64,000 nt of DNA from Clostridium cellulovorans 743B (GCF_000145275.1 NC_014393.1:4588001-4652000), one strand, 5' to 3'; shown: positions 42,249 through 51,417, counted from the stretch's first letter. Numbers and translations: made by a program. Notes: generated from the letters alone by a model not told the origin.

Positions 42249-43256
42249 TTATAATTTTTTGTCACCTACAGCTTCATTAAGCTTGTGATTTGTCCAGAAA
42301 TTCTTTTTTAACACTAAAAGTGCTTCCATATCGTTCAAAAATTGAAAAAGCATCGCTCTATTTTCAAATTCATCTCTTGTCTGTGGAAGTTCTTGAACCT
42401 TAAACATAAATATAATTGCGTGTAGTTCAATTAAGAGTTCTTCAGCAGTGTTATATTCTCCAAAATTTGATGCTACCTTTTCTGTGAATTTAGCTACAAT
42501 TTCTGTGTGCTCTAAAGTCATATAGAATTTTATAAAATGACTTCTCATATATTTTAGAACTTCATACTGTAGAGTCCTCATTTCCATATACTTAACATAA
42601 TATTTTATCTCATTATATTTCGCATCATTACTCATAATATAATTATTTAAATGTCTATAAGCCCTATCTTTACCTTCTACTAATATGTTTTCTAATTCAT
42701 TAAATAAGATTTCTTCATCTATGTGTACTGCTTGATTTCTCAGATCTTTTGCCATGTAGAACAGAATTTTTCGCATATGTTCTTCTATATTTTCTTGAAG
42801 CTCTTTAATTTCATTTTCAATTTTAGGCATATGAATATTTAAAATAATACCTATACCAGCACCAACAATCATAAGTAAAAACTCGTTTGTTATTAAAAAC
42901 ATAGAGATAGACTTTTCTGCTAATAGATGAGTAACTAAAACTGAACTAACAACAATTCCATCTGTAATTTTTAAAATCACAGTAATAGGAATAAAAATAA
43001 TTAGATATAACCCAAAAACGAAAGGATTATATCCAAAAATAAAGAACAATATACTTGAAACCAATAAAGCTAAGACAGTAGATTGGAGTCTTTGAAAAGC
43101 TAGCTTTATAGAAGTTTTTTTAGTATTTTGAATGCTCAGTATAGTTATAACCCCAGCAGCTACAGCATATTTCAAACCCAAATATTGAGCTATAATAATA
43201 GCAAGTGATGAGCCAATTGCTGTTTTCAATATTCTAAATCCGATAAATTTTTTCAT
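42249..43256 (-). CDS. FUSC / aromatic-acid-exporter-like membrane protein
   Basis: This 335-residue protein has an N-terminal block of about four to six membrane helices (MKKFIGFRILKTAIGSSLAI ... NEFLLMIVGAGIGIIL) and a long cytoplasmic helical C-terminus, as in the ArAE/FUSC family. Members export aromatic acids or other weak acids, or have unknown roles. I use the ATG at 43256, which gives the standard family start; a TTG 54 bases upstream is less likely. The adjacent DUF1349 gene is on the same strand. Confidence 0.8.
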   Translation of the reverse strand: MKKFIGFRILKTAIGSSLAIIIAQYLGLKYAVAAGVITILSIQNTKKTSIKLAFQRLQSTVLALLVSSILFFIFGYNPFVFGLYLIIFIPITVILKITDGIVVSSVLVTHLLAEKSISMFLITNEFLLMIVGAGIGIILNIHMPKIENEIKELQENIEEHMRKILFYMAKDLRNQAVHIDEEILFNELENILVEGKDRAYRHLNNYIMSNDAKYNEIKYYVKYMEMRTLQYEVLKYMRSHFIKFYMTLEHTEIVAKFTEKVASNFGEYNTAEELLIELHAIIFMFKVQELPQTRDEFENRAMLFQFLNDMEALLVLKKNFWTNHKLNEAVGDKKL

Positions 43257-43356
43257 ATGTGGTCCGTCTTTCTTTCGTAAATTAATTCCTTTTTTATTAT
43301 ATTTCCTCAAAAGTCATTCCTCAAATAAATCCTTAAGGATTCTTGGGTCAGCCACT

Positions 43357-43950
43357 CTATATTTTATGTTCCTTCCATAGACATTCTGTAACTTTCATCT
43401 CTGTAAATGTAGCCTTGAAGGAATTATCCGTTGGTGAACATGCATATAAACCAATATTTATTTCCTCTGCGCCTTCAAAGAAATGAAAAATTCTCATCTG
43501 CTTAAAGTTTATACCATCAAAAGAGTTTTCAATACAATAGTCACTTCCTCGTCTGCTCAACCTATACCACATAGATTTTACAAAAGCTCCAACATCAGTA
43601 GTAGCCCAATCAGAGTAACCATTATTTGTTACAACACTACCAAGCCAAGCAGTGTTATTATCATGAAATTCTATTCCTGCCTTCACCCAATTTTCACTAT
43701 CTTGATAAATTGCAACTCCACATTGATCAAACAAAGCTGTACTGTTAAACTCTGCTTTTACTGTGAATGAAAAGTACTTTTCGTCCGTTGTAACATAAAG
43801 TACATGCGCATTATCATTTCTAAATCCATAATAAGTTCTTTGCCAAAAATCAGTATTAGGCTCTGTTGTAATTTCCACCCTATCTTTTTCTATTGAATAA
43901 TTTTCAGGTTTAAAAAACCACTTTGCATCTTCAGAATTAAATTGAAACAT
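43357..43950 (-). CDS. DUF1349 concanavalin-like protein
   Basis: This 197-residue protein consists of one DUF1349 domain, a beta-sandwich related to concanavalin/laminin-G folds. Typical features are FWQRTYYGFRNDNAHVLY, DQCGVAIYQDSENWVKAGIE, YSDWATT and NIGLYACSP. Members may bind carbohydrates but their function is unproven; no secretion signal is seen, so it stays in the cytoplasm. A 14-bp palindrome (AATCCTTAAGGATT) near 43328 after the stop may aid termination. Confidence 0.9.
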   Translation of the reverse strand: MFQFNSEDAKWFFKPENYSIEKDRVEITTEPNTDFWQRTYYGFRNDNAHVLYVTTDEKYFSFTVKAEFNSTALFDQCGVAIYQDSENWVKAGIEFHDNNTAWLGSVVTNNGYSDWATTDVGAFVKSMWYRLSRRGSDYCIENSFDGINFKQMRIFHFFEGAEEINIGLYACSPTDNSFKATFTEMKVTECLWKEHKI

Positions 43951-44142
43951 AATTATCCCCCTAAAATTTCAAAACTTTACTACATTTTATCATTTAATAC
44001 CACCATATGTATATGGTCTTCCCATCTTCCATTTATCTTTAAATACTTGTATGCTAAACCTTCATTATAAAATCCTATCTTTTCTACATAAAAATCTAAC
44101 TTTTCTACTATATTTAATTAAGCTTTATTCCTAAGAATACTC

Positions 44143-44997
44143 TTATGCTGTTTTCAGTTTAAGCTTCATTTTGTAATCAAGTTCGAATATAATATAACCT
44201 ACTATATTTAATGTAAAGAAGACTATTATCCAAGGAAAACCTAACCTTTTTTTGTGAAAAGCATAAATTACACTCCAAACTCCAAATAGCACCCAATACA
44301 CTGCCAAAGTGCTTACTGCAATTTGTCTTAATAATATAGGAACTCCTAAATGAAATCCATCAAGGTTAAATCCAAATCTAAGTGTCCATTCAATACCCTC
44401 AGGAGACCTAACATAAGTAGATAAAAAATCCTCAGTATCATTTTTAATTTCTTCTATTGAAAAGCCTTCTGGGTATATTGTATCCAATTCACCGTTACCA
44501 GCTGTTTTAGTTAAAGTAACATATCTAAACTTACTTTTATACTTTGTGATCAACTTATTTACTTCCTCAGAAGATATATCTTCCCCTGACTTAATCTTTT
44601 CATTTACAGCAGCTTCAAATTCAGCTGGGACTATTAATGAAAAATCTTTATGCACTATTCTATGTACTGTAAAAGTCATTAATGAAACAATTAACGATAC
44701 TATAGCTGCCATTAGAATGACTTTTTCGAATTTCTTTTCAATCTTAAATATTCCAATTAATTCATTTTGTATTTGATTCGCATCTCCAAATCTTTTTATG
44801 GCTATATTAAATGCCTCTTCTTCGCTGTGTCCCTCTTTGATAAGTTCAACTATACTACTTTCTAGATTTACACTCATTTCATCCTCGAAATCTTTAACAA
44901 CAGTTTTATCTTCCGATATATTCTTTGAACACTTTTTAACAAATTTTTTTATTCTATCAGATAGCTCTTTACTTATATTCATATTACTTTCCATCAT
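44143..44997 (-). CDS. HAAS-domain membrane protein partnered with PadR
   Basis: This 284-residue protein has an N-terminal helical HAAS/permease-prefix-like region (about 1-80: LIKEGHSEEEAFNIAIKRFGDANQIQNEL). A membrane helix (about 95-112), an extracytoplasmic domain and two further helices near the C-terminus follow. HAAS proteins are usually encoded beside PadR regulators and may form sensor pairs with them. The start overlaps the padR gene by 14 bases, so the pair is coupled. Signal sensed unknown. Confidence 0.75.
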   Translation of the reverse strand: MMESNMNISKELSDRIKKFVKKCSKNISEDKTVVKDFEDEMSVNLESSIVELIKEGHSEEEAFNIAIKRFGDANQIQNELIGIFKIEKKFEKVILMAAIVSLIVSLMTFTVHRIVHKDFSLIVPAEFEAAVNEKIKSGEDISSEEVNKLITKYKSKFRYVTLTKTAGNGELDTIYPEGFSIEEIKNDTEDFLSTYVRSPEGIEWTLRFGFNLDGFHLGVPILLRQIAVSTLAVYWVLFGVWSVIYAFHKKRLGFPWIIVFFTLNIVGYIIFELDYKMKLKLKTA

Positions 44998-45328
44998 CTA
45001 TACCCTCCATAAATTTATCTATTAGATTTCTCATAAATATCCACTGCTGGTTTTTCTTTAGAATATAACTTATGCCTTCTTCTGTAATAGAATAATATTT
45101 ACGTCTTCCTCCTCCACTTTCACTGTCTTCCCAGTAGGATTTCACATATCCGTTCTTTTCAAGACGTTTAAGTGATAAATAAAGGGTTCCTTCCTTTAAT
45201 TCAAATGTTTCTTCACTAATATCTCTTACTCGTTTTGCTAACTCATATCCATACATGGGGCTATCTTTAATTAAACTCATCAAAATAGTATCAATATAAC
45301 CTTTTAACATCTCTTTATCAATTTCCAT
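44984..45328 (-). CDS. PadR-family transcriptional regulator
   Basis: This 114-residue PadR winged-helix repressor has LKGYIDTILMSLIKDSPMYGYELAKRV, the recognition region LKEGTLYLSLKRLEKNGYV, the wing GRRKYYSIT and a C-terminal dimer helix. GGAGGGG precedes the ATG. It is encoded with a HAAS membrane protein. Its promoter (TTGCAT-17-TAATAT) is overlapped by two direct repeats, so self-control is likely. Confidence 0.93.
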   Translation of the reverse strand: MEIDKEMLKGYIDTILMSLIKDSPMYGYELAKRVRDISEETFELKEGTLYLSLKRLEKNGYVKSYWEDSESGGGRRKYYSITEEGISYILKKNQQWIFMRNLIDKFMEGIDDGK

Positions 45329-45346
45329 ATGTCCCCTCCTGCAACC

Positions 45347-45388
45347 ATATTAACACACAGTACCTAATAATGCAATGTACTTAATAAT
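45347..45388 (-). promoter_or_regulatory. PadR/HAAS promoter with direct repeats
   Basis: TTGCAT (45375-45370), 17 bp, then TAATAT (45352-45347). GTACCTAATAAT (45360-45371) and GTACTTAATAAT (45377-45388) are 11/12 identical, 17 bp apart, and lie across the spacer and upstream of the -35. Confidence 0.5.
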
Positions 45389-45528
45389 AAAATGCCATTT
45401 TAATCACAACATTTCTTGTCTTTCCCAATAAACATTTTTATATACATATATTAAATAGCAGTAATACCTATTGATATTACTGCTACACAAACTCTACTTT
45501 ATAATTATTTTTCCACATACCGTTAAAT

Positions 45529-45912
45529 TTAACTTTGATTAATTTTAATAACTAGTAATATCAATATTATCCATAGTAATAAAATTGGTATGGCAAAATA
45601 CCACCTTTTAGGTTTGCCTTTTCTCCATAAGTTTTCTGCTTCAATTCTACATTGCTGAAATACTTCTTTTGGTATAAGTTTTATCGTTATTGCAACAAGT
45701 ATCGGAAGCAAAATTATGTCGTCTAATAAACCTATAACTGGTATAAAATCTGGTATAAAATCAATAGGTGATAGAGCATATCCAATTGTAATTCCTGCAA
45801 AAAGCTTTGCTATTACTGGTGTTTCTTTCTTCCTCAAAGCAATAAATACAGCAGGTATATCTGATTTTAATTTTTTCGCTCTAGTTTTTAAATCTATCAT
45901 TTTACTCTCCAT
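45529..45912 (-). CDS. DUF1232 (YkvA-type) membrane protein
   Basis: This 127-residue protein has the DUF1232 signature YALSPIDFIPDFIPVIGLLDDIILLP (about 45-70) and a C-terminal membrane helix (about 106-123). The family is widespread but without known function. The ATG at 45912 or the one at 45900, closer to GGAGAG, could be used. It follows the ACT-domain gene on the same strand and may be part of the riboswitch-controlled unit. Confidence 0.85.
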   Translation of the reverse strand: MESKMIDLKTRAKKLKSDIPAVFIALRKKETPVIAKLFAGITIGYALSPIDFIPDFIPVIGLLDDIILLPILVAITIKLIPKEVFQQCRIEAENLWRKGKPKRWYFAIPILLLWIILILLVIKINQS

Positions 45913-45989
45913 TTTCTTCTTTCAGCTTCATCATTAAATATTCTGTTATACCCTCTATATATAAATATCTATATTCTTAATTATATCTT

Positions 45990-46379
45990 TTAATATATAA
46001 TTTCATATTTTTCATCACTAAGCGAACTTATGGCATTATCAATGTCCTTATTTTTAACAAGAATATAATCTGTATCATAAGTAGAAATAACAAATATGCT
46101 TATACCCTTTTGGGCTAGTATCGTGCTAATGGAGGCAAGGATTCCAACTAAAGAAAAATCCAACGGACCTTCAACCTTTAATGCTCTCCAATCTTTTTCA
46201 CACTTTATATCACTAGGAATATTATCTTCAGAGCAAACTATTGATAACTCATCTGATGTCCTTGTTATAGAAAAGAATTGACAACTTTGCGCCCACTTAG
46301 GAATTAATTCAGTTTTATCTAATCTACAAACTCCATATTTTTCTTTTAGTAATTTCATTGTTAATATTTTTTCTGCCAT
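45990..46379 (-). CDS. ACT-domain protein (CASTOR-like), riboswitch-controlled
   Basis: This 129-residue protein is made of two ACT-like units, resembling the small ACT_7 proteins: an N-terminal half with FSITRTSDELSIVCSE, and a C-terminal half with VEGPLDFSLVGILASISTIL and ISTYDTDYILVK. ACT domains usually bind amino acids or similar small ligands. A ykkC-class riboswitch and terminator lie about 135 bases upstream on the same strand. I use the ATG at 46379; one at 46391 abuts the AAAGG site. Function unknown. Confidence 0.75.
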   Translation of the reverse strand: MAEKILTMKLLKEKYGVCRLDKTELIPKWAQSCQFFSITRTSDELSIVCSEDNIPSDIKCEKDWRALKVEGPLDFSLVGILASISTILAQKGISIFVISTYDTDYILVKNKDIDNAISSLSDEKYEIIY

Positions 46380-46513
46380 CTTTATCTTCATCCTTTCTTT
46401 TATAAGTACCCACTAATAATTTTTATTGCTTGAATTCTTTAAATCAGTGTATTTTTATCTTACAGCTTATTAATGATAATATTTCCTGACATAACTTTAA
46501 AGTAGGCAAAAAT

Positions 46514-46558
46514 AAAAAAGCCAAAAGAAATATTATAAAAAATATCTCCCAGGCTTTT
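46514..46558 (-). terminator. Riboswitch expression-platform terminator
   Basis: AAAAGCC, part of the aptamer 3' end, can instead pair with GGCTTTTTT (46522-46514), followed by ATTTTT. The two pairings are mutually exclusive, so ligand binding should allow read-through. Confidence 0.75.
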
Positions 46559-46628
46559 ATCCTTCCGTGTACACAGTTATCTGTGCGTTTTCTCTTGGAC
46601 CTGCCAGTGGTAAACTGCGGAACCCTAG
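46545..46628 (-). promoter_or_regulatory. ykkC-class riboswitch aptamer (closest to guanidine-I)
   Basis: Read on the minus strand, the aptamer holds the ykkC hallmarks in order: CTAGGGTTCCG (46628-46618), a hairpin CAGT/ACTG, GGTCCAAGAG (46601-46592), a second hairpin CACAG/CTGTG, and ACGGAAGGATAAAAGCC followed by GGGAGA (46550-46545). This class binds guanidine (subtype 1) or, in variants, ppGpp, PRPP or nucleoside diphosphates. The motif set looks most like subtype 1, but the ligand is not certain. The downstream genes are an ACT-domain and perhaps a DUF1232 protein, not the usual guanidine transporters or carboxylases. Confidence 0.85.
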
Positions 46629-46675
46629 AAAACTAAATAATTATTTAATTATTTTAAGCTTCAACTTATAAAGCG

Positions 46676-46704
46676 ATTTTATCATAATACAATATTTAAA
46701 TCAA
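46676..46704 (-). promoter_or_regulatory. Promoter of the riboswitch transcript
   Basis: TTGATT (46704-46699), 17 bp, then TAAAAT (46681-46676) with TG one base before it. Transcription would start about 40 bases upstream of the aptamer. Confidence 0.6.
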
Positions 46705-46868
46705 TTCTATATTATTTTTCTCAAAAATAATTTATTACCCCTTCAAAATCAATATATAAGCAACTAGGCTAAACACTTGTACTTAAGTAAACTATTCATA
46801 TTAACTATCAAATGAGTTGTCGTTATGCTATTTTAGTTGTCCAGTAAAAAGTACATGGGATATCTTAA

Positions 46869-47816
46869 CTATAGATTCATTTTTTCTGATTTCAGTATAT
46901 ATTCATTATTTCTTAAATCAAACTTTCCTATTGGTTCTGGCCCTCTTAATATTCTTCTATCTATGTTAAGGTTCCCTGATGAGTCGTATCTGACCCTCCA
47001 TTCAACCAACATTATTTTTCCATCATCTATTTCAATACCTTGTATTCCGCTGGCCCTAACGCAGGACCCATCATTGAAGTAAGGCAGTTCTTTAGCTTTG
47101 GGAAAATGCGGCCTATGAGTATGTCCGCAGATTATCATAATTTTGTTCTTTTCAATCCAACTGCTATATATACGTTCGATTTTATGAATCCTTTCAGCAT
47201 TTTTTACAGGACTTGCAGGATTTGTGAATCCTATTGAGTGAAGATATCTCCAAAAATATCTTACTGTAAGCCTATTAAAACGCCATAATTTATCATTCAT
47301 TCTATCTCCTTGATGACCATGAACAGTTAGTATCTCCTGTCCTGTATCTTTATGCTTAAACACTACTGCTTCATAGGGTGTAATACCAGGAAATAATTCA
47401 ATATGTTCTTCGTTATACCCATCGTAAAACCTATAATAATTCTTCTCTACAAAATTAGAATATTTTAAGCATATATTGTGATTGCCGTACAACATGATCA
47501 ATCTATTTGAATCAAAGAACTTTTTCAATAAAGAATAGGCTTCATCATGTGCCAATCTTATCTCCTTAAAGTTAGAGTTTTCCCAAAGTTCATCGCCATC
47601 TCCAACTTCTACATAAGTATATCCATTTCTAAAATAGAACTCTAATGCGTATAAAAATATATTCTGATTTTTTGCAAATTCATCAGCTGGCGCACCATTT
47701 CCTCTATGACAGTCGCTGAAAAATATATATTTAGATTTGTTATCAAAGTATTCAATTTTTGCATTATTATATGCTTCTGTTAATCTCTTTTCTGCTAGTT
47801 TCTTTTCCAACAACAT
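46869..47816 (-). CDS. Calcineurin-like metallophosphoesterase
   Basis: This 315-residue phosphoesterase has all metal motifs: FFSDCHRGNG (D and H), VGDGDELWEN, LYGNHNI, TVHGHQGD and CGHTHRPHF. It may act on phospholipids, nucleotides or phosphoproteins; the substrate is not evident. AAAGGAG lies before the ATG. It is upstream of the riboswitch region on the same strand, but a promoter and leader separate them. Confidence 0.9.
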   Translation of the reverse strand: MLLEKKLAEKRLTEAYNNAKIEYFDNKSKYIFFSDCHRGNGAPADEFAKNQNIFLYALEFYFRNGYTYVEVGDGDELWENSNFKEIRLAHDEAYSLLKKFFDSNRLIMLYGNHNICLKYSNFVEKNYYRFYDGYNEEHIELFPGITPYEAVVFKHKDTGQEILTVHGHQGDRMNDKLWRFNRLTVRYFWRYLHSIGFTNPASPVKNAERIHKIERIYSSWIEKNKIMIICGHTHRPHFPKAKELPYFNDGSCVRASGIQGIEIDDGKIMLVEWRVRYDSSGNLNIDRRILRGPEPIGKFDLRNNEYILKSEKMNL

Positions 47817-47898
47817 GGCACACTCCTTTTATGAGCATTTAAACAATCTTTGCATTAGTTAATCTACCCTTTTAAGTAAAAATATATTTAAGTTCAAG

Positions 47899-48912
47899 CT
47901 ATAGTGTACCTTCGATTTCCTCAATAGAAGGCAATGTCCCTTTTAATTCTTCTGGTATCTTCTCTAACAACTTATATTCACTTACTCCTATTGGTTTTGT
48001 CATATCTTTCAATGAATATTCTGCTACTAACCTATTCTTTTCCTTACACAAAATTATTCCTATTGACGGATTATCAATTTCTGTTTTTAAAATATCATCT
48101 ACTGCTGATAAATAAAAGTTTAACTTACCTGCATACTCAGGCTTGAATTTCCCTGTCTTTAATTCGATAACCACATAACACCTAAGCCTTAAATTATAAA
48201 ATAATAAATCTAAGTAGTAGTCATCTCCACCTACTTCAAGTTTATATTGATTACCTATGAACGCAAAACCAGAACCAAGTTCTAGCAATAATTTTGTAAC
48301 CTTCTTTACTAATTGATTCTCTATATCTCTTTCATTCATATCCTCAGTCATAGTAATAAAATCAAATATATATGGATCTTTTAATGTATCTAATGCCAAC
48401 TTATTATTAGGTGCTTCTAATTTATCTATAAAATTTGCTGTTTTTATTTCATTGTTTTGCCTATCATACAAGTTACTTTCTATTTGATGAACCAAAGTAT
48501 TTCTACTCCATCCATTCTCTATATTTTTCCTAACATACCAAATTCGTTTATCTTTATCCTTTACTTTATCTAATAAAGTAATATTATGATACCAAGTAAT
48601 TTGTGCAAGTACCTCTTGCACAAATTGAAAATCATTATATTCTTCTGCAAATTTTCTCATATACTTTAAATTTCTTAATGAAAAGCCTTTTAGTTCAGGA
48701 AATTCATTTTTAATCTCTTTAGCTATATTATCAATAATCTTAGCTCCCCAACCTTGTCTTTCTTGAGCCTCTAATATAACTCTTCCTATATTCCAATATA
48801 AAATTAGTAACTCCTTATTTACTGACAATATTGCTTTTTGTTGGGAACTTCTAATTTGTTCTTTTATTTCTTTTATTAAGTTTATATATAGATTATTTTT
48901 TTCAATATTCAT
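47899..48912 (-). CDS. YhcG-family PD-(D/E)XK nuclease (DUF1016)
   Basis: This 337-residue protein has an N-terminal DUF1016 domain (LSVNKELLILYWNIGRVILEAQ ... WGAKIIDNIAKEI) and a C-terminal YhcG nuclease domain. The PD-(D/E)XK site is visible as DDYYLDLLFYN and VVIELKTGKF. Such proteins occur with restriction-modification and other defence genes and in mobile regions. I use the ATG at 48912; a GTG at 48927 belongs to the GAGGTG site. An IS element and an AbiH gene lie just upstream on the same strand. Confidence 0.9.
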   Translation of the reverse strand: MNIEKNNLYINLIKEIKEQIRSSQQKAILSVNKELLILYWNIGRVILEAQERQGWGAKIIDNIAKEIKNEFPELKGFSLRNLKYMRKFAEEYNDFQFVQEVLAQITWYHNITLLDKVKDKDKRIWYVRKNIENGWSRNTLVHQIESNLYDRQNNEIKTANFIDKLEAPNNKLALDTLKDPYIFDFITMTEDMNERDIENQLVKKVTKLLLELGSGFAFIGNQYKLEVGGDDYYLDLLFYNLRLRCYVVIELKTGKFKPEYAGKLNFYLSAVDDILKTEIDNPSIGIILCKEKNRLVAEYSLKDMTKPIGVSEYKLLEKIPEELKGTLPSIEEIEGTL

Positions 48913-49068
48913 AATAAATATTTTCACCTCAAAACTAATTCATATATCTATACTTTACCTTAATTCTAACATTTAAACAAAAATAGAAATAGAAATGATT
49001 ATTACTTCTAAAAAATAATAGCATATACGGAATAATAACTTATACAATCCCATATATACTATTTATCT

Positions 49069-49075
49069 TAATTTA
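49069..49075 (+). repeat. Target-site duplication, left copy
   Basis: TAATTTA directly abuts the left end of the IS and recurs at 50232-50238 after the right end. Confidence 0.75.
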
Positions 49076-50231
49076 ACCTGTTGTGCTAGCAGATAAGTTT
49101 TCATTAAAAGGATATTTATACCATGATTTTAGGCAGTCCTATCCTATTGTCTCATATACTGTTTTTGGAAATTATTATCCGAATACTAATTCTTTAATCT
49201 TTGATATTTCTATACCTATATTAAAAAATTTATTTATAAAATAGCAAAGATTATGAGTTAATATTTTATTTGATATTCTTGTGGCAAATCCCCAAGTTGA
49301 TTTTGTAAGAACCCTCTGCATATTTAATTGCTCGGAGAGCTGAGAAAAAGTAGTTTCTACTCTACGACGAGCCTTGAATATCAACTGCCTAAAAGGTTTT
49401 AAAAGTTTAGTTTTACTATTGTTACGATTTATTGTTAAAAGACGAATGTACCTTGTTTCTTTTAATTGCGAAGCAACTTTTTGACCTATATATCCTTTAT
49501 CACCTATTAGTATATCAATCTCTGAATTAGCTGTGAGTTCCCAGACGACATCTCTGTCATCAATATTTGCTGCTGTTACAGTAAAATCTGTGATATAGCC
49601 ATCGAGGGCTACTAAAGCATGTAATTTGAATCCATAATATGTTTCTTTTTTTCGAAGCGCATCGCCCGTAGGCAGCCTCCGGCTTAAAAGCTTTATGGAA
49701 ATGAGCTCTCCCAAACTTACACACAGGAATTGGCATACTATCTGCAATTCTCATTCGGTCATATTGATAGTTAAGAAATTTCGTTAACTCTTTACGAATT
49801 TCATCAATGACTCGAAATAATGACTTTCTAACTCTATGAAACCTCGGCCTACTACAAAAGTTGGGAAATAAGTCTCGTAGGTTTTTAGAGCAAAATCCAA
49901 ACCATGCTTTTTCAGAGTCAATGGTTAAGAGTTCACCTACTAAAGAAATCGTAATTATTTCGCTATCAGTCATTACTGATTTAGCGATGTTACGACGATT
50001 TTTAATAAATGTTGGAGTTACTTTTTGGTAAAAGTCATCAATTATAACATAAGTGACAACAATAAAATCTTTTAAGTCATTTATTGTTATGGTAGAATCT
50101 TTATTAAACTCTGGCATATAGGTTAGCCTCCTATCATTAGATTAGTGGTGTTTTTTAATGATAGGTTAGCAAATATGCTGGAGTTTTTCTATTTGTAAGT
50201 ATTGCCAGCGTATTTAACTAGCACAACGGGT
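49076..50231 (-). mobile_element. IS982-family insertion sequence, 1156 bp
   Basis: Ends are inverted copies starting ACCTGTTGTGCTAG (left) and ACCCGTTGTGCTAG (right, read inward), 13 of 14 identical. A 7-bp direct repeat TAATTTA flanks it. The single transposase gene fills 49175-50117. The element sits 13 bp after the abiH stop codon and breaks no visible gene. Confidence 0.88.
49175..50117 (-). pseudogene. IS982-type transposase split by a frameshift
   Basis: The N-terminal part (MPEFNKDSTI ... FKPEAAYGRCASKK) and C-terminal part (ETYYGFKLHALVALDG ... INKFFNIG) are continuous IS982 transposase in two frames. They join at a run of seven A (coding strand) at 49656-49662; six A would restore one frame of about 313 residues. 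DDE-type residues are visible in both parts (ADSMPIP, IGDKGYIG). It is either inactive, a sequencing error in the homopolymer, or expressed by slippage. Confidence 0.85.
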
Positions 50232-50238
50232 TAATTTA
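50232..50238 (+). repeat. Target-site duplication, right copy
   Basis: TAATTTA immediately follows the right IS end, matching 49069-49075. Confidence 0.75.
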
Positions 50239-50244
50239 AATCCA

Positions 50245-51417
50245 CTATTGTAATTTTTCGACCCCTATTTTAGGCTGTTGTTGTTTAAAAATAATTCTTG
50301 GGTTAGCTCCATAAACTGATGCTATTAGCTTATCCTGTTTTATTACTTTTACTAAGTTCTCAATTTGTTGTGCATATACATCATTATTATAATAAAAAAT
50401 AGTTGTGGTTGTATTTGGAGCCATTATCAGTTCTTTTAAAACATCTTTATCAGTAACATCAAGTGAATGTCCAAAAATAAACACTTCATTTTTTTCATTA
50501 TCATTTTGTTCAATTTCTGATACCCAATTTTTATATTTACAACCTGTCTTTTTATATATTCTTTGAAAATACTTTTTAAACCGAATAAATTCTAGCTTAT
50601 TATTCCTTTCATCATCTTCAAGATATTCATCTATTCCTAAAACCATATTATTTTCTTTACTAGTTCTTTGAATATTTGCCTTTCCATGAATATAATCATA
50701 TTCAATACCATCATTTACTTCACCATAAATTTTTTGATAAGTGTTAGTATAATTAAAACTTAACACTTTGTCAATATTTTCAATTTCAGCTATATCTTTT
50801 GCTTTATATTCCACCTCACTCTTGCCAACAACATCTTCAAGATATATTTCTAAACATCTTATAAGATTATTAAGATCACAAATAAGTTCTTTTATTATTA
50901 CTTTAGCTGTATCTCCGTGAAACTTTTTGGTATCAAATTTTTCATAATGATTAACACCTGTATTTTTCATATTATCAAGAAAAGAGTGAGCATTTTGATA
51001 CAACACCTCATTATCTGGTCGTCTTTGACTGCTAGGATTCTCCTGCATCGTTATATTGTAATTCATATAATATTCCAAGCACTTTATTATATCTGCTATT
51101 TCAGACTCAAAGTCAATCCAACCTTTATTTTCAATACCACTCTTTTTGCTAAAATAATCAATCCATACATTTTGTGAAATTAGCCTATCTAATTCTTTTA
51201 GAGCATCCTTATGATTTGAAAAAGTAAATACTTCATCACTGAATAAATATTCTCTTACATTTTCATTTAAGTTTGAAAACATAGGCCATTTTTCCAACTC
51301 ATGTTTCGGATGTTTTTCTAGATTTTTATAACATTTAATGAACTCCATAAAGTCCCAATACTTAGTTGGAAGGTTATGTTCTAAATCAAACCCATTACCT
51401 ATAATTAATATCTTCAT
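50245..51417 (-). CDS. AbiH-family abortive infection protein
   Basis: This 390-residue protein has the AbiH start MKILIIGNGFDLEHNLPT (nucleotide-binding-like GNGFD) and the C-terminal IFGHSLDVTDKDVL with a final FYYN strand, as in the phage-exclusion protein AbiH. It probably aborts phage growth, mechanism unknown. I use the ATG at 51417 with GGGGA upstream; a longer frame to 51471 lacks support. An IS lies 13 bp downstream and a YhcG nuclease beyond it. Confidence 0.88.
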   Translation of the reverse strand: MKILIIGNGFDLEHNLPTKYWDFMEFIKCYKNLEKHPKHELEKWPMFSNLNENVREYLFSDEVFTFSNHKDALKELDRLISQNVWIDYFSKKSGIENKGWIDFESEIADIIKCLEYYMNYNITMQENPSSQRRPDNEVLYQNAHSFLDNMKNTGVNHYEKFDTKKFHGDTAKVIIKELICDLNNLIRCLEIYLEDVVGKSEVEYKAKDIAEIENIDKVLSFNYTNTYQKIYGEVNDGIEYDYIHGKANIQRTSKENNMVLGIDEYLEDDERNNKLEFIRFKKYFQRIYKKTGCKYKNWVSEIEQNDNEKNEVFIFGHSLDVTDKDVLKELIMAPNTTTTIFYYNNDVYAQQIENLVKVIKQDKLIASVYGANPRIIFKQQQPKIGVEKLQ

